From: Trichoplax sp. H2
Lineage: Eukaryota > Placozoa > Uniplacotomia > Trichoplacea
DNA: 64,000 bases
Assembly: GCA_003344405.1 (NCBI GenBank)
Contig: NOWV01000221.1
Span: 47,597-111,596 of the forward strand
Reading direction: 5' to 3'
The translations under genes and the position numbers were made by a program. The notes beneath the pieces are model-generated. The model made no database searches and was not told where the DNA came from. It saw nothing but the letters and a program-made list of their open reading frames with translations. This document shows, piece by piece, positions 14,301-25,659 of the stretch (within the stretch, counting starts at the first letter, position 1; every line of letters starts with the position of its first letter).

Positions 14301-16981
14301 GAATTCACGAAGGACTGATAGTAAAAAGCAGTCATATTTCTATTTTAGCCTTTTATACATGAACAATAAACCTATCAGTTGATTGCATACGATCAGTCAT
14401 AAGCTAGATTATAGTCGAATAGTGTAATTTAAAATCCTAATCTATGTGAAATAAATTTTTTTTCATTTGCTTCATTACGTAGAATAAAAGTATTTACTTC
14501 ATCTATTTTACGATTTCCTATTACAGATATCTACGAATAAATAGTTTCAATAAACTTAGACAAGTGCTCTTAAACTAAGGAGTAGAGAGAAGGAGAAGAT
14601 AAAAAGTCAATTGACTATAGTATTGCGTGTTTAAAATCTCATTTATTCGAAGTATGACATCAAATTATACCCGTATTAGCTTAATACCATAGAGAGTAAG
14701 ATTGTTTATAATATTGTATAGCTATAGCCTTATCGATATTATTGGAATATAGTTGTTGAAATGTGTCAAAAATGTAACTATTACTAAAATTGGAAAGCTT
14801 GATTATCTGTAGTATTCAACTTTATATAATGTAGTAAATGGAACAATAAGTTGAAAACGCTTTTCAGCTGCTACGATATAGATTTAGTGAGCATTGGATA
14901 TGAAGCATGAAAATTTTAACGTTATGATAGAAACAGAGTTCAATTTCTGATCAAGCATCTCAGATACCGTGATATAATGCAATATTGAATTAATTTATTA
15001 ATAATATTCTTCTGCCTACGAGATATTACCCGTGGGAAAAAATGTCATCGAAAATTGTTATCACACAGTTTTGAGGAACCAATTACTAACAAATAGTTCG
15101 ACATAGAATAAGAAACGGATCGCTGCTATAATTTTCCTTGATAGGATTGCCAACTAATCTTGTATGCCCGTGTATTAATACCATTTTAGAAAGGTATTTC
15201 ATTATCATGACTTATATCTTTTATTCTTAGGGTGACAATTACTTCATAATTTTAATACTGTTACTATCACATTTCGATATGCATGATTATTCTTTATAGC
15301 ATTTTATTAATAGCTTTATTTTCTTCTATTTCTACCGTCTCATTCGTAAAATTGCTTGAGCAAATTCTTGGATGATAAGTGAAACAAATCAAAGTGTTTT
15401 TCTGTTGTTGAATAATGGTAATCTAACGTAGCGTAATTCAGTGGCCTACTTTCTTAGCTTCCTTTACCTCATGCTGGTATAGTAGTTTTGCATACGTACA
15501 GTTAAAACTAATAGATGCGTTAATTTGCTTCTTTTTATATTTCTGAACATGAGTTTTTTCTTCATATTCAATTCCTTAATATTAGCAGGTCTACCAATGA
15601 CAGACATGACCATATTGATGGCAGTTATAAATAAACAATATTATAGTGAAATGTACTTAACTTTTAATGAGACAAGCAAATGTATAACCTGTAAAATAAA
15701 CTACTTTCCACGATGGTATACAAATCAATTCATAGTTTATCTAGACAGGAAAGGATGAGAGTTTATAAATTTAGTCCAGCCTTTTCTAGCGTTTGAAATA
15801 AATTCATATCTATGGAACAGATATCATGAAACAATCTTTATGAGGATTATAATTCTGCAACTCCAATGCTAGGTGCTAAGTATGGATGCAGTTGAGCTTT
15901 AATATTACAATTACGGTACGATTTCACGTTATATATGAACGAGGCCTACCCATCTTTAATAGGATTTACTATTATATAAAAGATTCATGTCAAGATTGAG
16001 TGTAAGAAAGTGTACTTGTTGATTAACGATTCTAAGTTCCATACGTAAAGATAGTTTTAACTAGAAAGTTCAATTTATGGGCTTCATCTCGACATTCAAT
16101 TCATTTTTTGAGATATTTTAATATGAAATCCATAGAATAAATAGGCTAAGAAGTATATCATCAGTTCCTTGAACGAACAATTACATCAAGAGAAAATGTG
16201 TTCATCGATTTGAATCATAAAAACTAATGCGTAAAATTTTTGATATAGCCGATCGTTCACAAAGTCCATAATGGATAATTATTTCTTAGTAAATACATTC
16301 AAGACACAAAAGGAAAAATAATACCGATTGCCATTCTCCGAAGATAGGATCAGTATCAATACTTTAAAACGTTATCCTATCCCTATATGTTTAATGCGTA
16401 ATCAAAAGGCAACACTAGTAGGAAAGGGGTACCGTTCACTCCGATTAGAAAATAAGACATGTAAAGGGTGGAAAGTAAATTTTATAACGTTACACGGTAT
16501 AAGTAATCTTTCTATATAGATTGTCAATATAGTTAAATAACCATAGCTTCCAGTAAAACAAAAATGAGTAGAAAAGTTATTGATTGTGGAGTAGTATATA
16601 TATAGAGACGATCCGTATTTGTACTGCTATGAAATTAAGACTAATCACATCCTAAATAATGCTAGAGTTTTCTGAAGTATTCTATCCATGATAATGGAAA
16701 ATTGTCAGGGAAAAATGGATGATTCTCACTGATGTACTTAAAAAAAAATTTCCTAGTCTTTTTAAAACTCGCCTTCATTTTATAGTACACTACAGTATCT
16801 ACTATTAAAATCAATAAACGAATATTATCTGATTTCATTTATGGATTGAAAGTAAGTACTTACCTAGAAGTAACAACTTTACTTCACTTAAGGACTTGTC
16901 TTTTTCATTTTGAATTTTCTTATCAATGTCTGTGCTCTTTTCTCGGGCGGCTTTATCTTCACCACTAACAGTAATACCCAT
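8311..16981 (-). CDS. Heterotrimeric G-protein alpha subunit, Gi/o-like, divergent (8 exons)
   Basis: A GTPase switch that couples membrane receptors to effectors. Minus-strand exons: 16981-16864, 10203-10161, 10012-9871, 9785-9631, 9413-9285, 9074-8945, 8826-8673, 8504-8311. All junctions are GT-AG and phase-compatible; 1065 bases give 354 residues, the Gi/o length. Visible motifs: P-loop GAGESGKST (40-48), switch I arginine R177 and T180, switch [11 protein letters not shown] with Q203, NKTD (268-271) and TCATDT (323-328). The start is MGITVS, a myristoylation-type N-terminus with Gly2 and Ser6, and ATG has A at -3 and G at +4. Odd points: Ser182 replaces the switch I glycine equivalent to Gly183 of Gi1; residue 3 is Ile, not Cys; the C-terminus EHGLLF lacks the pertussis-toxin cysteine and carries one extra Leu. 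The family is certain; the subclass is not, and it could be a lineage-specific paralogue. Confidence 0.95.
10204..16863 (-). other. 6.66 kb first intron of the G-alpha gene
   Basis: It separates the N-terminal exon (ending LLLL plus one base of the Gly40 codon) from the 43-base P-loop exon. The donor at its high-coordinate end is GTAAGT, the acceptor is TTAATTAATAG, and the split Gly codon is restored exactly. The other introns of this gene are about 76-211 bases. I see no convincing nested gene. A 78-codon frame on the minus strand (13288-13524) and a 77-codon frame on the plus strand (12367-12600) resemble nothing known. An AAT/AAC-rich simple repeat lies near 11067-11102. Confidence 0.8.
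16864..16981 (-). CDS. G-alpha exon 1 (N-terminal helix), distant from the rest of the gene
   Basis: Encodes residues 1-39 and the first base of Gly40: a start [18 protein letters not shown], a charged helix, then EVKLLLL, which in all G-alpha proteins directly precedes the P-loop glycine. A perfect GTAAGT donor follows. The fit of sequence and phase to the exon at 10161-10203 is why I join them across 6.66 kb. The upstream region (16982-17100) has no obvious promoter element beyond AT-richness. Confidence 0.92.
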
Positions 16982-19900
16982 AGTTTTTGTCACACTTTCA
17001 GTAGTTAACCATCGGATTAGTCGACCAAAAAGACATGGAAGGATATTTAAGGGAGTAGAGAAGAAAAAAATGTGAATGATGATAAATGACACTTTGCAGA
17101 AAATAGAAGTTAAAAAATATGGGATAAAGCAAAGAAACTTATTTTATTAAATTTAATAATTTAGACTAAATATAAAAACGAGATTAGTTAATATTGTTTG
17201 TATGAAGATAGAAAACGAGAGAGTATCTTTAGTTCCACTAAAAATGATGGAAATATTATAAAAAGTTAAGAACGTTGCTATGCAATTAAAATAGGTAACA
17301 AAGCTATTCTACAAGATAACAAATAATTTAAAGTGGCCGTATAGAATAAAAATTAGATAATAAATGTAAAGACAATGGCATGGATAATAGATAATGCATG
17401 AAATTTTGATCGAAAAAGTCAATCACAAAAGCGGAAAGAGGAAAATAGAAGTGAGAATATTAGAGTTAAATAGAAGTTGACAGGAATATAAAGTATACTT
17501 CAGATTCCCAATATTATTGTTATCATTTCTTATCAATAATTAAGATATAAAAATAAAATTGACACCGATAAAATTTGTTTTACTTCGATTTGCTTAGTTT
17601 TGACTCTTTTTATCTAATTGATACTGTAAAATGCCGAAAGAATGGACGATAAAAAGGATTTCACTGAAAGCTATCCAAGAATGGTAGTCATAGTAAAGAA
17701 ATTTCTTCATTAAAATAGCGTAAAGCTACAGGATTAAATCAGTATAGAATCCATAGGGTATATATTAACTTAATGATTAAAAATATTATCATGATCTCTT
17801 AGTTGTGTATTGATCAAAACTAGTGGTTAATGGATAGAGAAGGATATTAGCTATACTTCGATGAAATCTGTTTGAAAATAGAATACTTGATTGTTATCGG
17901 CAACAGTATACAGCTGAGGATCTACCAATATGGTAGCAGCTTTGTGCATTGAGACACCAATGTAAATACTCGTACGTAATTAATCAAGTCTTTAATGAAC
18001 CATTTATTTTTTGAGCCCCTATAATCTCGAAAAATTTGATTACGTAAAAATAAAATGGGTTACATTATTTGAAGGGATTTTATGGCATACTAGCCGATAT
18101 AAGTGATTATTCATTCTACCATGGAATATAAAACATTAATGTATAATTACTTTTCAAATATATTATTCACTAATAGTCTTTTAGATATGTGCAATTTGAA
18201 AAAAGGCCTACAATATCCACGGTGATGATAACTTCTACACTAATAATCATGACTTATTTGTTAGCGATAATTTAATAAGTTGGGTATATTACTGAATTAC
18301 ATTTATTCTACGACTTTTTATTCTTTATAATACCGAACTACCGAGTTCTTAATGTGGATCAAATTATTTCATTTAAGACAATCAATAATCTATGGATTGA
18401 TTATTTGGACTAGCTTTAATTTGCTTATAATTCTAAGATATAGCAAAGAATGAATAGCCATTCATCAAAAAAAGAAGTAAAATTTAGCAGTCGGTAGATG
18501 TTCGACGGTAAATAAGTAAATCCTATATTTATTAGAAATTTGTCTTCTTTAATAGTATGTGATACTATGCAACTGCTCGCTAATATTATTTTAATGCTAA
18601 GGAATAAGAAATTCAGAAACTGCTATCACATAGCATGTTTCTGGTAATCAATAACTTAGAGCTAGCATTAAGGGTTAGTAATAGACAAATTTATTAGATA
18701 TGCTGCATAATATTTTGCGTAAAAAGGAACATATTTAAAGTTATGTATTTTTCTCCCCCTTAATTCTAACACGAAAGTGAAAATGATAAATAATCATATT
18801 TCTCCGCTAATTTAATTATAGTCTGTAATATCAACTTTTAAGTCCAAAGTATTACAATTCATGATCAAAGGCATACGAGTGTAGCTATGGGACAATCAAA
18901 TCAAATCGTTTAGGAAGTATAACAGCCTAATTATTCAAAAGTAAATGCTATCAAAATTAAAAATAGTTCTAATAAATTTAGAAAGTAAGCTTGTTTATTT
19001 ATTCGATCATATTTCGACGAATACGGATACTTTAACTATCTCGTTCTAGACCATAGTTCATAACTAATAAATGGGTATTCAGTATTGAAATACGATAGTG
19101 TAGAATGAACATCAGCCGCGCTAATGAACGATCAATACCTTACATCGTACCTATTCTATAAAGAATGAAGCAATTTTTTTATAAAGACAATATTGTTCTA
19201 TATGCGTAAGTAATAGATTTTTCTCTCAATGACAAGAAAACCAGTCAAGATAAAATAGATTTCTTCAAATGCCTAAGCACTTTGATTTTTTATCATATTG
19301 TGAGTAAGACACACTTACTTGGTCCCTTGTGATAATGAATAGGAGGTATACAATTGAAGAATTAGGCTGTAAACTAAATTAAGGACTGATTTTAATAATT
19401 AAACTACAAATATCAACTATAAATTTATTGTAATAAAGTTGTAGTTGACTCTAATATGTTAACATAGTCATTTTTTGCTTATACCAATTTTCATAGATAG
19501 TTAATATTGTATACTTATTGTATAAACATTATTTCGTTGCAGCATGTATTATAATGAAATAAACTTCATTTCTAGTATAGTATCCGTTCACGACCTTACC
19601 AGTATAATGATAACCAATAAGGCATAAAGTATTCATCATTAACGTGGTCAAATGGAATCTTACTAGCATTTATGCCACAGTAAGATGTCTATAATTGTTT
19701 AAAACGATGGTATCAGTTAGCTACTAACAGTATATTACTTTCTAATAAGGTAGTACAATAATGTTACTATTCACTAGGGCTCTAAAATGATATTTAAGTT
19801 TAGCGATTATTTAGGCATCGTCTTATGATTTTCTACCTTTGATCTTATAAACAGGTTCTTACGCATTTTATTATTAGCGTTAAAGTATACAATCTTCGAT

Positions 19901-22328
19901 GGCTATTTATCTTCCTTCTTTACACTAAAATCATTCTAAGAAAAGAATATACTGCAAAGTCGTAGTAGTGTCAATATTTGATTAGAATTTAATCATAAAC
20001 TAAAAATAAGATACGTTAATGATTACTTTAATGGAACTTTTTTGCCTTGCTGAAGCTTAAAATGAATACTCATTCAGTATGAAATCATCGCATTATTTTT
20101 CCGTAACGGGATAATGCTACACATTTCAGATTTATCTCAAATATGTTAGCCTAAGTATTCTACCGTACTAAGTTGATTAAATAAATTATCCTTTATATTC
20201 TCTATCATTTGACAGCATGTTGTATTAAATGCTGACGTTCTACTGTTCTATTTAATTGTGTTGATTCTATAAAGATCTCTTAAATATAAGCATGGAACTG
20301 TAATAGCCTTTTTAGTTTTACTTTAAATATACAATTTTAGAAGCATGCTTGAATGCTATATAGCTATTGATTATTTTAGATGTATGAAAAAGTAAATCAC
20401 CGACAAGATTGAAAATTTATGATCATTTTCGCTAATCTTTTTCAAAAATCCCATTACATGCTAAACATTAAGTTAAAAAACAAATTCTGAAAGTGAAATT
20501 GTATGTGATTTTAAAATAATTTTAGGAAGAAATAAAAGGCTCATTTTGTTAATAATATAATGCTATATGAACAATAGTATTGTAATTTATAATATCTACG
20601 ATGAATGTAATTGTTTTCACGGTTTTAAGTTTTCCATAATTAGAACTGAATAGTATCTCTTTAAAGCTATCTAGTAGGAAATGTTACGGTTGACATCTAA
20701 AATTGAAAGGAAACACAAACAAATTTCGAGATAAGAATGCAATTTAGTTAATTTGCTACGCGACTAAATTACGATAGTTAACGTTTCTAGTAATCATCGA
20801 ATCCATCGGTGGCACCATCAACATTATCCTTGCTAGTATAATGGTCTTATTATCATATTGCAGTTTACTAACTCGGTACCGTTACTTCAAATAGAAATGA
20901 ACTTTATTGATTCTTACAACTCTTAATAGGTAAACTTATCATTGTAACCTAACTACTCCCTTCACTACTCTGATGTCTTTACTAGAAAGTTGATTCATAC
21001 ATAGAGTACAGCTAAGCTATCAAAAATTCTATAATTAAGTGTTAAATTTATACTTTCGTGAAATGGGTCCGGTAATGATACAATCTTTTGTTAATATATC
21101 GCAATTAACTTTAGAGCTTTAATACCTCAAATAATAAATAAATTTTGGCTTAATAATAAATTATTGGCTCACATAAGCTTGTTAGATGTCCAAAACGATG
21201 CAATATTGCTCTTACTAGTATGTGTATATTGATTTTAGTGCTCTTTGTAAGTGATATTCATATAGTCGAGCTATAAAATAATTACTAATTGAAAAGAAAA
21301 CATGCTAGAATGTTTAGTCTAGGAGATGTTCGACTGCTGTAATATCCTAGCAATGAATGATGTCCAGTTCTTCGAATGATATAGAAAGTTAAATGATGAA
21401 AAGAGAATGTGCGCAACAGATTTTACAATTTATTTTGGCTTAAACTATAGTTTGCAATAAATGTATGCTGGATGTGTAAAGCAATCATTTGTTATATAGT
21501 TTATATGAGCGCATCCAAACGCAAAATCACGATACAGCCAGGCAGTTTATATACGTCATAGATAGTTGATTTATAAATCAAATAGGTATTTAATTACTTC
21601 TTATTAAAACAGATAGATAAGCTGCGGAGTAGGAATGGTAATCATAGATCGAAAAGATGATAAGCTTAAAATAAACTGCTGGTATATCCTGAAGACATAA
21701 GAAAGCGTGATGAAAGATAGAATGACAAACTGCTTTTCAAATAAATAGCCACAGTACTAGAAACTATATGGCTACATCTAGCTGGACTAAAGTTTAGAGC
21801 TGGTAATACTAGCCGGGAAACTTCATCTATTCTGTAATAATAATATCAATACACTGTATATAATAATTCCTAAAAGGAGAGTCAAGTAGCTGTATGTAGA
21901 TACTTTTTACGCTGCTAACTAAAGTTTTTCCTCTCTTCAGTCATCAGTATTTAAGTTATGGTACTTTTTAAGCAGTTTCACTTCTTGGATACAAATTTAG
22001 ATTGTGTGTCCCTTCTATGCGTATTTCTTCGACTATCAACTTTATTTAGTGATATTTTTTCATATAATACACCTAGTTTACATATTGTGAACACCTTTTT
22101 CAATCCTATACTATCTTGTTTGAACCGAAGAATAGTATACCTTTATAATAGCCCTGATTGGAGCAAATCGTTGGGCTTTGATTGGTATGCTTAAAACATT
22201 ACCAATGTCGAATTTCAATCTTATGGCTTACTTTCTATCCCTATACCTAATAATTAAATGCTTCTGATGCAGGAAAGCATTGAGTTTACATTAATGGTAA
22301 TAATTAAAAATTCCATAGTATTACTTAC
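16982..22328. other. Intergenic AT-rich DNA, no recognised gene
   Basis: No frame with protein-like composition or recognisable motif on either strand. The G-alpha promoter should lie in the first few hundred bases, but no specific element can be named. Confidence 0.6.
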
Positions 22329-22465
22329 GTCGACTAATGTATAATGACGGTTTAATGTAGTTGCAGTAAACGATTGAAAAGAAATGTAAAAATTATGTAA
22401 AAAACGTAAAGGTTCGTTTTTGATTTTAACATTTATCAATGACAAACCATCGCAATACGAAAGTT
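22329..22465 (-). CDS. Putative internal exon of an unidentified gene
   Basis: I do not recognise this protein. On the minus strand an open stretch of 45 codons, containing NVKIKNEPLRFLHNFYISFQ and then SFTATTLNRHYTLVD, runs into a strong donor GTAAGT immediately after the GAC codon. A possible acceptor TTTTTGTAATAG precedes it; another AG upstream (TATCTATAG) would give a longer exon, as the frame stays open further. The residue pattern looks protein-like compared with surrounding frames. I could not find flanking exons with confidence: downstream, a candidate sits near 22145-22190, but frame and homology are unsupported. It could be a real exon of an unknown gene, a pseudogene remnant or chance. 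Confidence 0.3.
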
Positions 22466-24594
22466 CTATTACAAAAATAATATTTCTATAGATATAAGCT
22501 TTAATGACTGTACTGGTAGGGATCGTATAGTACTATGAAACATTCATGGATTAATTTACTATAAAAGTAAGATTTATTGGTTACATAGTCCTTAATAAAT
22601 CCTATGTTACCTTCTTTATATTGTAATATTTGCAATTTTTAGTAATTTATTGAGATAATAATCTAAGGTATATCCAATTAGTTTAATGCCTGATTTATTC
22701 TTGCCACATAAACTACAATATAAAAACTGTCCTATATTTTTACAGTAACAATACTTCCGAGTCCTTTTATTTTAACGAAAATATCAATAAGATAGCAAAT
22801 TAAAATGTGATATTATAAACCAAATCCTTACACCACTCAGCATTAAAAGGCTCTTTTAAGTAAAATTATCGAGGTAAAAGAAGCTCTTAATCCCTATGGA
22901 TATTGTAATATACACCATGAATTTAGCCATTTTTGTAAAATCAGAAATCGAAATCATGCCGATGCGCATTAAAACCGAGTTTTCAATGTTACGATTTTGT
23001 TGAAAACGACATCACAGCGTAGCTAGTATCACATTCCTTACACATGTGATATCATGCAGAGAAGGAGAGTATCATAAAGTATAACAAAATAATAAGAAAT
23101 GAAACTGAAAGTTCCATATAAAATTTGTTTTCTCCTAATTGCAGTATTTCAGCTATAAAAGAGGCTTAGTAAACGCCAAATTAAGTTATGTTATAGGTAA
23201 GAAAATGAATACACTAACTGTCGTTAAAAAGTCACTTTAAGAATAAAACTTGGCTATTATAATTGTTTATCATTTTAGCAGGAAATACCTTATTTCTTCT
23301 TTCAAATTAAGACGTCTTTCAGTTTCATAAAAATAGCAATTGATTGGGCTGACTCTATAATAAAAAAAGATGAGTATAGAAATTATAAGGCCATGCTAAT
23401 TTCTTGATGATTGCGGTACAATTTCTTCCTTTCAAGATTTAGGTGTTATCCTTATGATGTAGTCAGCATCATAATAAATCAATACTGAAATGACTTGATT
23501 AATAATAAATTTTAGGTTGAATCCTTAATAGAAATCATTATAATTCCTGTAACAGCTATCTATTTTAATAATATAGTTAATTCATTTGCAATCAATAGCA
23601 GAATGGTTCCTGTTAATAGATTTATTATTGCCTATCAGTTAAAGAATTAACTCTCTACTTCTTTGTGGTCATCGTAAGTTGATAAATTATTCATGTATCT
23701 ACTATGTTTTATGTGGAAATTTATGTTCTATTTACCATTAAAGCGATACTCATGGTAAAATCTAACCTATTTTCGATCGATATAATATGAACTTGAAGAA
23801 ATATCAGCATTATTGATGTCCAAGACGGATTAAGATAGATTTTTTTAGATCTGTATCAGCAAAATGATCACGAGTTTTTATTCCCACAGATAAAGTTGTA
23901 ACAACAAAGATAGATCTGAACTACCCAAAAAAAATTAATTTCAAGGACGCTTAAAAAATTGGCTTACAATTCTGATTCTGCTTATATTTAAGGACTGCCT
24001 TACTGTAAATCAATTTATAGAGTTATACACCATAGTAGCCCTATTTACCGATTGATTACCATTTCTCTCTCAAATCTATCCCATAACTATCATATACGTA
24101 TACAGTTGACAATAAAGTATTCATAAACGATTTAATTACTTGCAAGTGACTACATTTTTATCAATTCTCGGAAATAGACTTTAATCTATACCTATCTACT
24201 AGAATAAGAATAGCATATAAACGATAACGTTAATACTATGGGGTAATAATAAATAATTTCCGCTATTAATTTTAGGATAGATGGAAAATTTTTAATTAAT
24301 ATTCACTATATTGAATGGTAGAAAAGCGGAACGTATCAGTAGAAATTAATTAATTGACGGATTAAATGATAGATGAATCACATGATAGAACCTTTACTAT
24401 TACTTGAAGAATAAAATAAATGAAAGAATGAACAAAATAAATTCTGTTGAAGTAATTAAAAAAGCTATGCATACTTGATGAAAGTAAAATATCTTGACTA
24501 AGAATAATTTTTCTAGACATAGATAAATTGGAAAGGAACGGAAATTGCAGTTGCATTTAACAATAGTAATATGACCATATTATGAGGATTTAGT

Positions 24595-24613
24595 GTTAGA
24601 GTTAGGGTTAGGG
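24595..24613 (+). repeat. Short interstitial telomere-like tract
   Basis: GTTAGA, GTTAGGG and TTAGGG follow each other directly: two exact TTAGGG units plus one variant. TTAGGG is the ancestral animal telomere unit. The tract is too short to be a telomere end and could be chance or a scar of break repair. Confidence 0.45.
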
Positions 24614-25314
24614 AACCATATTTGAATGTAATACTATTAAGGAATAATACTGCTTTAATTATGAGTCAACCCTTATTATCTTAAAATATCATAGAAACAA
24701 TAACTATCATGACTGAAACAGTAAGCACTACAGAATTAAATCATGTTATGATTATCCGCCCATGGAAAGTTGAGATAAGAGACTAGTATTTTCTGTATAC
24801 TTATAAATCATATTTTATTTATACTGAGCTCCCAAGTAATAAAATGTCTGAAGTTAACAAAAAAATGTGTTTTCGTCTTGTAGTCGCCTGATTTTGAAGT
24901 GATCTCATATTAAAACAAACTAAAAATACTCATCATTATTAGTGTATCATCTATGTCAACATATTCAATTTGATATCATAGCAAAACTAATTGATATCTT
25001 ACTTGAAATTTTTGGGCCTAAATATTAGAATAAGGTTTTAAGAGTTATCAACATACTCGTGTAATGGAACAAAAGTAAGGATACTAATCTTCTTGGATTG
25101 TGCGTGATAATATCATTCACTTTCTGAAACAATTGGGCATTGTAGAATTTAATAAAGTTTGTTTGTCTGTACGAGTAAACAAACTGAAATATCTATATTC
25201 TATTATCACGGTACGAACTACCGTGAAGAAATAGCCATCTAAATTTGGTTAATATAATATAGTGACAATATATTACAACTAGTTACTTACAGTAGGAATC
25301 ACTCTAATTATAAA

Positions 25315-25659
25315 TGTGTTACAGTAAATTGAATGCTGTGCTGTAATGTGTACTGAAATGATTCTGTGAATGGACATATTGTAGTCCGACTGTGAAAAAT
25401 TAGTTAGTAGATGTTCTCACCTAAGAATTTTTATAAGATGACTCATGAATGTTAGCTGCAGTAGAAGGGTATATAAGCCCGTCAGATAGTTGAATAAAGC
25501 AGTTCTCAATTGTCTAGTTGAGTTTAACGTAGAATCAAAGGCGTCTAAATTCTTGTGAGGTAGTCAAGGGATACTGAATCCCGGAGACTATAGTAATTTA
25601 GAGATTTGTTTTACGTTATCCTTGTCACGAAGCTGGTTTGTGACGTCTATTAGAACACA
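25315..25659 (+). mobile_element. Candidate solo LTR (copy A)
   Basis: The segment is bounded by TGTGTT and AACACA, a 6-base terminal inversion of the LTR type TG...CA. Inside, a TATA box (GTATATAA, 25469) is followed 24 bases later by AATAAA (25493), then GGCGTCTAAAT (25540) and a small inverted repeat GTCACGAA/TTTGTGAC near the end. A 5-base TATAA occurs at 25309-25313 and 25660-25664, but it sits one base outside the left end, so a target duplication is not clean. No retroelement coding region is adjacent. The same order of motifs recurs near 36.2 kb, which is the main support. Confidence 0.4.
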
